Source: Eggerthellales bacterium UBA948 (GTDB taxonomy: Bacteria; Actinomycetota; Coriobacteriia; Coriobacteriales; UBA8131). Taken from it: 18,567 bases of DNA. Positions 1-8,235 of this stretch are shown piece after piece. A program made the translations under genes and the position numbers. Location: contig DBCW01000084.1 of the NCBI GenBank assembly GCA_002293265.1, positions 19,230 to 37,796 on the forward strand, given 5' to 3'. How positions within the stretch are numbered: position 1 is the first letter of the stretch; every line of letters starts with the position of its first letter. Below the pieces are notes generated by a model. That model worked only from the letters and a program-made list of their open reading frames with translations. It ran no database searches and was not told where the DNA came from.

Positions 1-468
1 CGTCGTCAGTTCCGCGAGATCAAAGGTCTTTTGGCCGGCGAAGAGGGCGTAGAGCCCGATACCGAGGCTTGCGTTACCATTTCTACAAATGCAGCTCTTC
101 GCGAGATGTTGCTCCCGGGCATCCTAGCCGTTTTCATCCCGGTAGTGCTTGGTATCTTAGACGTAAACATCTTGGCAGGATTCCTTGTAGGCGTTTTGGC
201 CTGCGGTTTCTTAATGTCTGTATACATGGCAAATGCTGGTGGTGCATGGGATAACGCGAAGAAATACATCGAGACCGGTGTTCATGGAGGCAAGGGCTCT
301 GAGGCTCACAAAGCAGCCGTTGTAGGTGACACGATCGGTGATCCTTATAAGGATACTTCAGGACCTTCCATCAACATTCTGATCAAGGTTGTTACAGTTG
401 TATCATTGGTATTTGTTCCCCTGTTCATTAGTTTGGGCGGCGGTTTGATACACGGTATGTTCTCGTAA
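1..468 (+). CDS. hppA: Membrane-bound ion-translocating pyrophosphatase, C-terminal part (partial)
   Basis: The gene enters from the left edge, so only the last 155 residues are visible. Membrane pyrophosphatases hydrolyse PPi to phosphate and use the energy to pump H+ or Na+ across the cytoplasmic membrane. The visible part holds the family's conserved C-terminal signature: an AGGAWDNAKKYIE stretch followed by GDTIGDPYKDTSGPS, whose Asp, Lys and Asn residues bind Mg-pyrophosphate, then a last transmembrane helix ending close to the C-terminus. Two more hydrophobic helices precede it (LLPGILAVFIPVVLGI and ILAGFLVGVLACGFLM). The residues that separate K+-dependent from K+-independent enzymes, and those that set the pumped ion, lie upstream of the window, so the ion cannot be stated. 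The stop is TAA at 466-468, followed by a hairpin and a strong terminator-like stem, so this is the end of its transcription unit. Confidence 0.95.
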   Translation, partial: RRQFREIKGLLAGEEGVEPDTEACVTISTNAALREMLLPGILAVFIPVVLGILDVNILAGFLVGVLACGFLMSVYMANAGGAWDNAKKYIETGVHGGKGSEAHKAAVVGDTIGDPYKDTSGPSINILIKVVTVVSLVFVPLFISLGGGLIHGMFS

Positions 469-491
469 TTAGGGTGTAATTTTTGCGTTGT

Positions 492-512
492 TGTGCCTAG
501 TGCGTAGGCACA
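492..512 (+). other. Stem-loop in the 3' UTR of the pyrophosphatase gene
   Basis: A perfect 8-bp inverted repeat, TGTGCCTA (492-499) and TAGGCACA (505-512), with a 5-base loop. No T-run follows, so it is not a classical terminator. It may stabilise the 3' end of the mRNA upstream of the real terminator at 551-576, or act as a binding site. Confidence 0.45.
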
Positions 513-550
513 CGGTGAGCATATTGTGGTTTAATAGAATTTAAAATTAG

Positions 551-580
551 AAAGGCAGGAAACAACTCCTGCCTTTCTTG
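551..580 (+). terminator. Rho-independent terminator after hppA
   Basis: A perfect 10-bp inverted repeat, AAAGGCAGGA (551-560) and TCCTGCCTTT (567-576), with a 6-base loop and a short T-rich tail (TTTCTTG). It lies about 80 bases after the hppA stop and just before the next gene. Because it covers the first possible start codon of the next ORF (TTG at 578), it also argues for the later start at 599. Confidence 0.75.
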
Positions 581-598
581 CAGATGCGAGAGGACTTG

Positions 599-2980
599 AT
601 GCGTAGGTTTGGCATGTCAGATCGATCGGTGATGACAATCGTTATTGTCGGTGTGTTGATTGTTTATGCTGTGGCAGCGGCAGTGTTTTTGACTACTTGC
701 TCTCAGCTTTCTTTTTCTGCCAACTCGCCATCTTTACATTCTGAGTCCACAGATAACATCGAGTACACTGAGCCCGCTCCTGTCGCACCGCCTACGATGA
801 CTATTTTGGATAGCGCCACGCCAGCTCCTAGCGCTTATCCACAAATTGTTGTTGACAACGACACAGAGGGGTTTTCGCATTTTGGTTTTGACATAATAAG
901 CAAAGGCGGCAACAAGGAGTTCTATGGCGAGAATTTCCGGTCCAGCAAAGTGGCTGCTGCACCGGGGGAGTGTTGGGCTAGGTGGACTCCAAATATTCCT
1001 ATATCTGCTACATACGAAGTGTTCATGAAATGGAGCTCGGATATTGCCCGCCCAAATAAAGCTCCGGTTACAGTTGTGTATCATGGTGGCGATAGTGCAA
1101 AATCTATAAGCGTTAATCAGCAGATTCGCGCAGATGCTTGGTGCAGATTGGGCAGTTTTTCACTACGCGCCGGTACGGATAACTATGTTGAGATCACCAA
1201 TGCAGAAGGTGTAAATACCATTGCTGATGCTGTTAAATTTGTTAAGGTAGATCAAACAAGACCAACTACTTACACTGATGACTTTGAAGATGAGGCTACA
1301 GGATCAAACCCAAGCCATTGGATCGAATCCAATGAGTTTGATGAGTGGGAGGTCGAAACCGGCAGCTCATCGGGTAATGTTTACCAACACGTTGGTGTCT
1401 ACGGCAAATCTGCGTACTCTTGGTTGCATGTGTTTGAACAAGACACAGATATGACGACTGCCTTTAAAATCGTTGAGCATAATAAAACATATGCTTTTGT
1501 AGGTCTATCCGTGCGCTTCAATAGTGTCGAGTCTCAGATAACATGTGGATACAATCCTGTTACCGGATGCTTTGAGATACGTGAACGAATAGACGAGGAC
1601 AGAGAGTGGATCACACTTGCAAGTTCGCAGCCGACATGGTTGTCCTTGGGCGATTGGCATACAATTCGTGCTATCGCATCTGGACCTAAAATTTTGCTAT
1701 TTGTTGACGGACAATCATCACCGGTTCTCAGTGCGACTAACGCCTCGCTGCTGGGGTCGGGGAGAGTGGCTTTAGTATCCGAGGGAGCCAGTGCTCATTT
1801 TGATAATGTTTCTTTGTCGCTCAACAGCAATCAGGGTCGAGTTGAGGACGGTGTCTTGGACTACACGCTTTCAGGCGACGATGACATCTACCGCGAGGGA
1901 GCAACAGTTGTTCCTCTGTCAGATGGCTCGGTGGCGATAAGGCAAAGCTACTTAGAAATGGACGAGTCGCGAAGAAAGTTTTTAGTGCGCGACGAATTGT
2001 GGAAGTCAACCAATGAAGGTCAAACTTTTGAGCAACTTGATTGTACCTGGCCTAACAATCCAAACTTACATCATTCTATCCTCAAGCTTAATAGCGGCAA
2101 ATTGCTGAACATGATCGCTGAAAACGAGGAGCGAACTGAGCATTTTGATTACCCCGTGCGATTTAGAGCCATGACTTCTGAAGACGATGGCGCAAGTTGG
2201 AAATCGTCAGGTCTGATCTGGGATAGCTACAGAGAGGGCGGGATACCGGATAAGGCTGAGGTTGTTGTTGTGAACGATAAGCTTAGTCAAATATCAACAG
2301 GTAGAGTGTTTTATGTTATTGCAGTAAGAGTGGTTGACGGGCAAAGCATCATCGGGCATTGGATGGAGATCTACTACAGTGATGATGAGGGTAGTACTTG
2401 GAAGCAATCTGAGACAAACTCCAACGACTTTAACTTGCTTTATAGAACATACGGAGAGGGAAAGGTCGTTGAGACAGCAAATGGGGAACTGCGTTTGTAC
2501 GTTCCCTATTCCGATCAACCAACGATCCGTTGCGCAGTTTCTGTGGATGAAGGTGTTCATTGGAGTGGGGAGCAAGATGTACCGGGGTTAATGAATGCCA
2601 GATCGTCGTTTGGTATAGATGTGGACAATACAGGATCGCATCCAGTCTATTTTATGGTATGGGTATTTAACGACATCAACGAACACACAACCGGTGTTTT
2701 TCCGCGTTCCAGATTGGCTCTTGCAGCCAGTGTCGATGGCATTAATTGGTACTACGCAATGGATCTGGACAGATGGGTAAGCGAGCGCGATCAAACAAAT
2801 CGCCCCATAGTACAGTTTGTTGACCCGAGCATAACTGTGACAGAGCGCTATATCTATGTGACAACAGGAAGATCCGAGTCAGATGATGAATTTGATGTGC
2901 ACAATGACCAGAAGCTGCATGTTTATAGGGTGGATAGGTCTAAGATAAATGTCTACGATGAGTGGCCTGCGGAGTATTAA
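599..2980 (+). CDS. Membrane-anchored sialidase-like (Asp-box) protein with golvesin-like and LamG-like domains
   Basis: Predicted 793-residue secreted or surface-anchored protein. One hydrophobic segment (about residues 12-33) ends in LTTC, a poor lipobox, so it is more likely an uncleaved membrane anchor than a lipoprotein signal. A proline-rich linker follows. Residues about 84-216 resemble the golvesin C-terminal-like domain (VVDNDTEGFS at the start, ADAVKFVKV at the end). Residues about 223-405 form a concanavalin/LamG-type beta-sandwich. Residues about 420-793 resemble a sialidase propeller with four Asp-boxes: STNEGQTF, SEDDGASW, SDDEGSTW and SVDEGVHW. The catalytic (F/Y)RIP motif of sialidases is not clear; the nearest match is YREGAT, so true sialidase activity is doubtful. 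Other open starts are TTG 578 and ATG 584. ATG 599 is chosen because AGAGGA (589-594) sits 4 bases upstream and the earlier starts lie in or next to the terminator stem. Likely role: binding or processing of a surface glycan. Substrate unknown. Confidence 0.85.
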   Translation: MRRFGMSDRSVMTIVIVGVLIVYAVAAAVFLTTCSQLSFSANSPSLHSESTDNIEYTEPAPVAPPTMTILDSATPAPSAYPQIVVDNDTEGFSHFGFDIISKGGNKEFYGENFRSSKVAAAPGECWARWTPNIPISATYEVFMKWSSDIARPNKAPVTVVYHGGDSAKSISVNQQIRADAWCRLGSFSLRAGTDNYVEITNAEGVNTIADAVKFVKVDQTRPTTYTDDFEDEATGSNPSHWIESNEFDEWEVETGSSSGNVYQHVGVYGKSAYSWLHVFEQDTDMTTAFKIVEHNKTYAFVGLSVRFNSVESQITCGYNPVTGCFEIRERIDEDREWITLASSQPTWLSLGDWHTIRAIASGPKILLFVDGQSSPVLSATNASLLGSGRVALVSEGASAHFDNVSLSLNSNQGRVEDGVLDYTLSGDDDIYREGATVVPLSDGSVAIRQSYLEMDESRRKFLVRDELWKSTNEGQTFEQLDCTWPNNPNLHHSILKLNSGKLLNMIAENEERTEHFDYPVRFRAMTSEDDGASWKSSGLIWDSYREGGIPDKAEVVVVNDKLSQISTGRVFYVIAVRVVDGQSIIGHWMEIYYSDDEGSTWKQSETNSNDFNLLYRTYGEGKVVETANGELRLYVPYSDQPTIRCAVSVDEGVHWSGEQDVPGLMNARSSFGIDVDNTGSHPVYFMVWVFNDINEHTTGVFPRSRLALAASVDGINWYYAMDLDRWVSERDQTNRPIVQFVDPSITVTERYIYVTTGRSESDDEFDVHNDQKLHVYRVDRSKINVYDEWPAEY

Positions 2981-3080
2981 TCGAAGTTGCTTTGTGAATC
3001 CTTAAACACTTATGTGGCTCGGTAGCGCTGAATATGTGTTGCGCGAATACAATGATGAGCTGTCTTTGCCGCTCGTCGAT

Positions 3081-4406
3081 TTAGAGGTTCTTTAAATGTA
3101 GTATTGCATAGAGTGGTATCTCCGTGAATTCTTCTCGAACACGATAGTCCCAAAGAGAAGCGCGAAATGCTTTTTCTGGGTGATATTTGTTGATGTATGC
3201 CTGAAGGCTTTTTGATTTCAGGTTATATGATGCTTTTACTTCAAGTGGAACTATCGTCCCTTCCATCTGTAAGATAAAATCCACCTCCGCTTTTGCTCCC
3301 GTCCAATATGCAGGTCCGGAAAGCATAGGGTCGTTTTCCGCGAGGTACTTCAGCTGCTGTAATACGTATTGCTCAGTTAGTGTTCCTCTATATTCACGAA
3401 TGAAGCTGTTTTCTTCGAGAATGCTCTTTGGATCAACTCCGCACATTGCTCCCAACAATCCGACATCGTGAAGATAAAACTTGAATGTCTCTTGATCAAT
3501 ATAAGACTTCAAAGGGGCATATATCTGGTCTAAATGTGAAACCTTGTAACCTTGAGCGCAATCGATTATCCACTGTACTGCTAGTTCATAGTCCCTGGAT
3601 CGAGCTCCTGATCGTATAGCACTCCATATGAACTTCTTGTTTTCTCGGGCAAGGTGTCGAGGAATAGAGCTCAGCACATCTTGAATTCTCGCATTGAGCA
3701 ATGCGGGCGCATGTTTGGAATAGTCTTTTCGGTAGCCGCTCAGTAATTCCTTTTGTAGCTTGCGCGCCATATAGAAATCACGTTTCATGGCAAAACTTGC
3801 TACTACCTCTGGCATGCCGCCAATAAAGTAATACTCCTTTAAGGCATCTAAGTATATATTTTTAAAAGTGCCGATCATCTGCCAGTCTCCTGAGACAAGA
3901 AGTTCGGCAAATCGTTTTCTGTCTGTCGCATACAAGAATTCATCGAAATTCATAGGATGTAGCTTGAGAAAGGAAATCTTTCCAACAGGAAACGAAGTTC
4001 CCTGATGAAGAGCTATCCCCATTTGGCTTCCGGCTGCCAAGATGTGATATTCCGGTGCGTCTTCGGAAAAGTATTTTAGTGAAGTAAGAGCACGTGGAGT
4101 CTCTTGAACCTCGTCGAAGATCAACAGAGTTTCATCGGGGTTGATATTTGCAGCGTACTCTAGTTCCAGTGCGGAAATGAGTCTCTTAGGATTTAGATCA
4201 CCGCTGAAAATCGATTCAAGACGTCCTGCTCGTGAATTAGTTTCGTCTCTATCAAAGTTTACCTTAAGTGTGTGTTTATACTGTTTGTCACCAAACTCTT
4301 CCATCAGCCAGCTTTTACCAACCTGGCGTGCACCTTCGATAATCATTGGTTTTCTGTAGGCTGAGCTTTTCCACTCCTCTAATCTTTTCATGGCAAATCG
4401 ATACAT
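3081..4406 (-). CDS. AAA_14 / DUF4143 family ATPase with a PD-(D/E)XK-like C-terminal region
   Basis: A 441-residue protein of the widespread AAA_14-DUF4143 family. The N-terminal ATPase shows a Walker A motif (GARQVGKS), a Walker B motif (TLLIFDEVQE) and a sensor-like AAGSQ. The C-terminal DUF4143 part carries the nuclease-like pattern AEVDFIL followed by VPLEVKA, the D...ExK arrangement seen in PD-(D/E)XK folds. The molecular role of the family is not established; members are often mobile between genomes. The ORF stays open to 4469, but ATG 4406 is chosen because GAAGGG lies 8 bases upstream, and MYRFAMKRL is a typical family N-terminus. The longer version would start inside the promoter and operator at 4441-4469. 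It is a single gene, convergent with the sialidase-like gene and divergent from dnaG, with the look of a self-contained inserted cassette. Confidence 0.9.
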   Translation of the reverse strand: MYRFAMKRLEEWKSSAYRKPMIIEGARQVGKSWLMEEFGDKQYKHTLKVNFDRDETNSRAGRLESIFSGDLNPKRLISALELEYAANINPDETLLIFDEVQETPRALTSLKYFSEDAPEYHILAAGSQMGIALHQGTSFPVGKISFLKLHPMNFDEFLYATDRKRFAELLVSGDWQMIGTFKNIYLDALKEYYFIGGMPEVVASFAMKRDFYMARKLQKELLSGYRKDYSKHAPALLNARIQDVLSSIPRHLARENKKFIWSAIRSGARSRDYELAVQWIIDCAQGYKVSHLDQIYAPLKSYIDQETFKFYLHDVGLLGAMCGVDPKSILEENSFIREYRGTLTEQYVLQQLKYLAENDPMLSGPAYWTGAKAEVDFILQMEGTIVPLEVKASYNLKSKSLQAYINKYHPEKAFRASLWDYRVREEFTEIPLYAILHLKNL

Positions 4407-4440
4407 ATATCTGTCCCTTCCATGGCTGTAGTACAACTTT

Positions 4441-4469
4441 ATGATAGTGGAAATTACCATATTTGGCAA
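4441..4469 (-). promoter_or_regulatory. Sigma-70-type promoter of the DUF4143 ATPase gene
   Basis: On the minus strand, a -35 box TTGCCA (4469-4464) and a -10 box TATCAT (4446-4441) are separated by exactly 17 bases; each differs from consensus at one position. Predicted transcription start is near 4434, giving a leader of about 28 bases that holds the ribosome binding site for ATG 4406. The -35 box and spacer lie inside one of the tandem operator-like repeats. Confidence 0.65.
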
Positions 4470-4512
4470 TTATACAGTATATAAAATCACCAAATATGGT
4501 AAATATACAGTA
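4454..4512 (-). repeat. Two tandem operator-like repeats upstream of the ATPase gene
   Basis: Read on the minus strand, a 26-base unit occurs twice in direct orientation (starting at 4512 and 4479), with 21 of 26 bases identical. Each begins TACTGTATA and contains CCA-N4-TGG, a short palindrome core (CCATATTTGG and CCAAATATGG). The unit starts are 33 bases apart, about three helical turns, so both would face the same side of the DNA. The two cores also form a perfect 13-bp inverted repeat, TTACCATATTTGG (4454-4466) and CCAAATATGGTAA (4490-4502). The proximal copy overlaps the -35 box and spacer of the predicted promoter, as expected of a repressor site. The binding protein is unknown; autoregulation is possible. 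Confidence 0.6.
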
Positions 4513-4727
4513 CACAATTTTGCCACTAATGATAAACAGGCACACTGAAATACGTATGCATACATATCGAGCGAAGCTAATGAGCTTCTTGTATCTAATA
4601 GCCAAAAGAGTGATCCGTATCCAATTTCACAAGCACTCTGATATTTTCTTTGCGCGCTATTGGTTATCCGCCAATATAAACCAGCGTAATCCGTCGTTAT
4701 TTCTAAACCTTGAGGTAAACTATTACC
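4513..4727. other. Intergenic region upstream of dnaG
   Basis: AT-rich, with no convincing gene. It contains a 10-bp palindrome GTATGCATAC (4554-4563), a small hairpin GAAGCT/AGCTTC with a 4-base loop (4573-4588), and a TATTGG/CCAATA hairpin (4658-4676) about 50 bases before dnaG. No good sigma-70 promoter for dnaG could be singled out. GAGG at 4712-4715 is the only ribosome-binding-like sequence and sits a rather long 12 bases before the dnaG ATG. Confidence 0.4.
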
Positions 4728-6614
4728 ATGATTACAGATGACGACATAAAGCGGGTTAGAGATGCAAACGATATCGTTGAACTTATCGGCGAACGCGTGG
4801 TCTTAAAGCAGCGCGGTCGTGAGTTTTGGGGTAATTGCCCGTTTCATAACGAGAAGACTCCCTCTTTTAAAGTTGATCCGGCGTCACAGTTTTACCACTG
4901 TTTTGGATGTGGAGAAGGCGGCGACGTTTTTAAATACGTGATGAAGACCGAAGGCTTAAACTTTTTGGATGCCGTGCGCAGTTTGGCGCAGCGAAAAAGT
5001 ATTGAGCTAAAGGATGAACAGGGAGGCGGTGCGGGCTCTGGCGGCAAGCGAGCGCGGCTTATCGCGGTGTGTGATGAGACTAATGCGTTTTATCACCAGC
5101 AACTAATGCGCGTGAAGAGCAGTGAGACTGATGCTGCTCGCCAGTATCTGGGCAAACGTGGCTTGGGCGGCAGTGTAGCTCGCGACTGGAAGCTTGGTTT
5201 TGCGCCCGGCAGGGGAATGCTCGTTAGACACTTGCAGGAAAAAGGTTTTACGGACGAAGAGCTTGTCCAAGCCAACGTTGCTTTTAGTGCTGACAACGGC
5301 CAGCTTAGGGATCGCTTTTATAATCGCATAATGTTTCCCATTTATGACCTGCAAGGCAGAACTATTGCCTTTGGTGGTCGAGTTATCGGCAGCGGTGAGC
5401 CTAAATACCTAAACAGTTCGGACACTCGATTGTTTCATAAGCGCGAGAATATGTTTGCGATCGATAAAGCAAAAGCTCCGATAACCACGGCAGGCGCTGC
5501 ATTGGTTGTAGAAGGTTATACCGATGTTATTGCCATGCATCAAGGTGGATTCACCAACACGGTAGCGACTTTAGGCACCGCACTTACGCCGGAACATCTA
5601 AAGCTGCTATCTCGTTTTACAAAAAAAGTAGTCCTGCTCTTTGACGGCGATGAGGCCGGGATGCGTGCAGCTGATAGAGCGACAGACCTGATAAATATAG
5701 CAGCTGCGTCTGACGGTTGGAGCAAATTGGATCTATTTGTTGCTGTATTGCCCAACAAGTTGGATCCTGCGGAATACATAGAAGCTGAGGGTAAAGAATC
5801 GATGCAATCCACGCTGGACAGCGCGGTATCGCTAATACGCTTTGCGCTTGATAGGCGTTTGGCAAAGTGGGACTTAGACCAAGTTGAGCAGCGAAACCGA
5901 GCGCTAAATGATGCGGTAACCTTGCTTGCGCCGCTAAAAGGCACACTGCTTGCGTCAGATTATGTTAACTATCTGGCCGATTTGTTTGGCAAAAACTACG
6001 AAGAAGTAGCCATGATGCTTGAAAGAGCAAAACCACAGCCGGTTCAGCGTGCCGTTAGCTCTGCGTCTACTTCACAAGATACTAACGGAGCCGCAACTCA
6101 AGCGACCTCACGACCTGTTAAGCAAAGTAAAGCTAAGGCTATGGAGATTGAACTGCTGCTTTTGTTTATAGAGCACCCCGAGGTTCGCGAGCGAGTAGCT
6201 TCAGCTTTTAAGCGCATTAAGTGGAGCTCAGCTGAACATGAGTCTATAGCCAAAATGCTGCTTGGGTTTAACTCAGGCGATGTTTCGAGCGATATGCTGG
6301 CAAAGTTGACTGCGCAAAACCCCGATATCTCAAGCATATTGTCAGGCGCACGTCTTGCCAGTTATGACGGCGTGCCCCCAAACAGACTTGCCGGCAAGCT
6401 GATGTTTGATATCCGCGAAGATCAACTCAAGACCGAAATAAGTGACGCGACCATTCAGCTTAGACGTGTCAGAAGCGAAAACGTTGGCAAAACCGCCCAG
6501 ACATCAGATCAAGCAGCCGACAAAATTGACGATCTCTTTAGACGTATCAGCGAGCTACAACAAGAACTAGCCGAGCTCAGACGCAAATACAACTCAGACA
6601 ATCTTTTTAGTTAG
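4728..6614 (+). CDS. dnaG: DNA primase
   Basis: A 628-residue bacterial primase, normal length for the family; it synthesises RNA primers at the replication fork and docks on the replicative helicase. Domains in order: an N-terminal CHC2 zinc-binding domain with ligands Cys37, His40, Cys58 and Cys61 (CPFHNEKTPSF and FYHCFGCGEGG); the catalytic core with the RNA-polymerase-like motif around GRTIAFGGRVI and the TOPRIM motifs VVEGYTDVIAMHQ (about 260) and LLFDGDEAGMRAA (about 305), whose Glu and Asp residues bind metal; and a divergent C-terminal helicase-binding region (about 460-628) ending in a heptad-like coiled coil (ISELQQELAELRRK). The spacing of the GAGG ribosome-binding-like site is long. 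The next gene downstream is a LuxR regulator; rpoD, often next to dnaG in bacteria, is not seen here. Confidence 0.97.
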   Translation: MITDDDIKRVRDANDIVELIGERVVLKQRGREFWGNCPFHNEKTPSFKVDPASQFYHCFGCGEGGDVFKYVMKTEGLNFLDAVRSLAQRKSIELKDEQGGGAGSGGKRARLIAVCDETNAFYHQQLMRVKSSETDAARQYLGKRGLGGSVARDWKLGFAPGRGMLVRHLQEKGFTDEELVQANVAFSADNGQLRDRFYNRIMFPIYDLQGRTIAFGGRVIGSGEPKYLNSSDTRLFHKRENMFAIDKAKAPITTAGAALVVEGYTDVIAMHQGGFTNTVATLGTALTPEHLKLLSRFTKKVVLLFDGDEAGMRAADRATDLINIAAASDGWSKLDLFVAVLPNKLDPAEYIEAEGKESMQSTLDSAVSLIRFALDRRLAKWDLDQVEQRNRALNDAVTLLAPLKGTLLASDYVNYLADLFGKNYEEVAMMLERAKPQPVQRAVSSASTSQDTNGAATQATSRPVKQSKAKAMEIELLLLFIEHPEVRERVASAFKRIKWSSAEHESIAKMLLGFNSGDVSSDMLAKLTAQNPDISSILSGARLASYDGVPPNRLAGKLMFDIREDQLKTEISDATIQLRRVRSENVGKTAQTSDQAADKIDDLFRRISELQQELAELRRKYNSDNLFS

Positions 6615-6624
6615 CAAGCAAAAC

Positions 6625-6633
6625 TGATACAAT
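6625..6633 (+). promoter_or_regulatory. Possible extended -10 promoter for the first LuxR gene
   Basis: TGATACAAT (TG-N-TACAAT) matches an extended -10 element about 50 bases before the ATG at 6682. The -35 region at the right distance is weak (TTTTAG), which is tolerated by extended -10 promoters. Confidence 0.35.
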
Positions 6634-6681
6634 AACAGCACATTGGGGTAATGTGGGCGCACCTAAAGAATGTGAGTCATT

Positions 6682-8142
6682 ATGGCAGACTCTGTTTCCG
6701 ACAATTCAACAACCGGAATTTCGCTTGACAGCAGGATTTTTTGTGGCATAGTAGCCTTTGCGCTAACGTGGGCATGGTATCTGAGCTGCTTTTTCTCTGG
6801 CATTGTTGTAATACCGTTAGATCCTGGGCTTAAGTTAGAGCCATTATTCAGGGCTGTCGGATGGCTGGGGATATGTTTTGGTTTGATCTTGCTTTTCGCA
6901 ACGCAACACCGTATTGGCAAGCGAGTTAATCTTCCGGCAAACATTTTAGCGGTCATATTCAGCTTTCCGACAATAGTTATAACCCTGATTACAACTACTT
7001 ATGAGCAGATGAACATAAGCTTAGAGCTGATCTGCTGGTTCGTCTTAGGATTATCAACCAGTTATTACTTAGTTTCGCAAGTAGTCTTCTTGGCTGCGAT
7101 GGCAAAGAAAACTCGTTATTTTGTTATTTGCGTTTCTCTCATATCCGGTGGCTTGTTCTTTTTGGCGTTAAACGTGATTGTAGTGCCGGTGGGGCTACTT
7201 GTTGTAGCAGTTTTGCCAATATTTATGTCGAGTCTTTTTTACTATGCTGATAAAATCAGCGACATTGGCAATAAGAACACTCCTGCTTTGGAGAATCGAG
7301 AAACACTCTTAACCTCCTTATATAGAGTTCATAAACAATCGACTTTCTCCGTATTTTATGGAATTGTGTTTGGGTTTGCAGTTTTTATTGCTGCCAGTAC
7401 CTCAAGGGCAGTTACAGGTGAATACCCAATCATTACTATCATTGCCTTAGTTTTGTGTGGTTTTGTATTAGCCGCCGATTATGTAAGGACTAAAGGTGTG
7501 GTTAACTATGACATGACTCAGTGGGTTTTAACAGTTATTGCCACGATCACCTTTATCGTAATGCCTTATCTGCCTCCATTGCCTTCGGTCTATCTGGTCT
7601 CTATTGTCTGCCTTTGCTTTGCCATTTACCAAAATGTACATTTTTTGATCCTGGCAGAAATGGTCGATGAGCATAGAGAAGCCGGTCTTGGTCCGCTGAT
7701 GGTAAGTCTGGCTACATTTTTCTTTGGTGTAACTATCGGTTGGGCAGTTGGCACCGTTTCTCACCAATTCTTTGACAACAGCGGTAGTTTTTACAGCACA
7801 GTATTTTTGGCGTTATCGATAGTATTGGTTGCAAAGATTGCCTATGATGCCATGCCTAAAAAGAAGACTGAGAATGCTTTGTTAATTGGTAAGCATGATG
7901 ATGCGCAACTTGGTCGTTGGCGCGAATCATGCAAGGCGATTTGCATAGAGAACAACCTGTCAAAGCGTCAAGAAGAAGTATTTAGCTATCTCGCAAAAGG
8001 GCGCAACGCAACTTTTATCGCTAATGACTTAGTTATTTCAGAACATACCGCCAAAGCACACATCTATCGTATTTATCAAAAGATAGGTGTTCATACTCAG
8101 CAAGAGCTAATTGATGCTGTGGAGGGCAGGATCAAGAAGTAA
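6682..8142 (+). CDS. Membrane-embedded LuxR-family transcriptional regulator (about 12 TM segments plus HTH)
   Basis: A 486-residue protein. Residues about 15-400 are a succession of around twelve hydrophobic helices resembling a transporter-type fold, with a hydrophilic central loop near 190-215. Residues about 425-486 are a LuxR/GerE helix-turn-helix: LSKRQEEVFSYLAKGRNATFIANDLVISEHTAKAHIYRIYQKIGV (read as LSKRQEEVFSYLAKG then NDLVISEHTAKAHIYRIYQ) with the invariant Glu and the VSxxTVKxH-like ISEHTAKAH recognition helix. Regulators of this architecture are abundant in Eggerthellaceae, where members control catechol dehydroxylase genes; they probably sense a small molecule at the membrane. 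It lies directly upstream of, and in the same direction as, the transhydroxylase-like operon, so that operon is the likely target. The ribosome binding site is weak. Confidence 0.9.
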   Translation: MADSVSDNSTTGISLDSRIFCGIVAFALTWAWYLSCFFSGIVVIPLDPGLKLEPLFRAVGWLGICFGLILLFATQHRIGKRVNLPANILAVIFSFPTIVITLITTTYEQMNISLELICWFVLGLSTSYYLVSQVVFLAAMAKKTRYFVICVSLISGGLFFLALNVIVVPVGLLVVAVLPIFMSSLFYYADKISDIGNKNTPALENRETLLTSLYRVHKQSTFSVFYGIVFGFAVFIAASTSRAVTGEYPIITIIALVLCGFVLAADYVRTKGVVNYDMTQWVLTVIATITFIVMPYLPPLPSVYLVSIVCLCFAIYQNVHFLILAEMVDEHREAGLGPLMVSLATFFFGVTIGWAVGTVSHQFFDNSGSFYSTVFLALSIVLVAKIAYDAMPKKKTENALLIGKHDDAQLGRWRESCKAICIENNLSKRQEEVFSYLAKGRNATFIANDLVISEHTAKAHIYRIYQKIGVHTQQELIDAVEGRIKK

Positions 8143-8235
8143 TCGCAGGTAGATCTGTAAGCCCTCAGTATTACGCGCTACAATATGCGTTTTAACACGC
8201 ACAGACTACGCAAACACACAAGATAAACATCTCAG

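Noticed and set aside
3012..3095. A 27-codon plus-strand frame after the sialidase-like gene, with an ordinary-looking protein composition.
   Set aside because: No ribosome binding site, overlaps the end of the convergent ATPase gene, and too short to recognise; could be a gene remnant but there is no support.
4407..4469. Longer N-terminus for the ATPase gene starting at 4469.
   Set aside because: It would place the start within the predicted promoter and operator; ATG 4406 has a clear ribosome binding site and the family-typical N-terminus.
4463..4741. A 92-codon plus-strand frame between the ATPase and dnaG genes.
   Set aside because: It starts inside the operator/promoter region, overlaps the dnaG start, has unbiased composition and no ribosome binding site.
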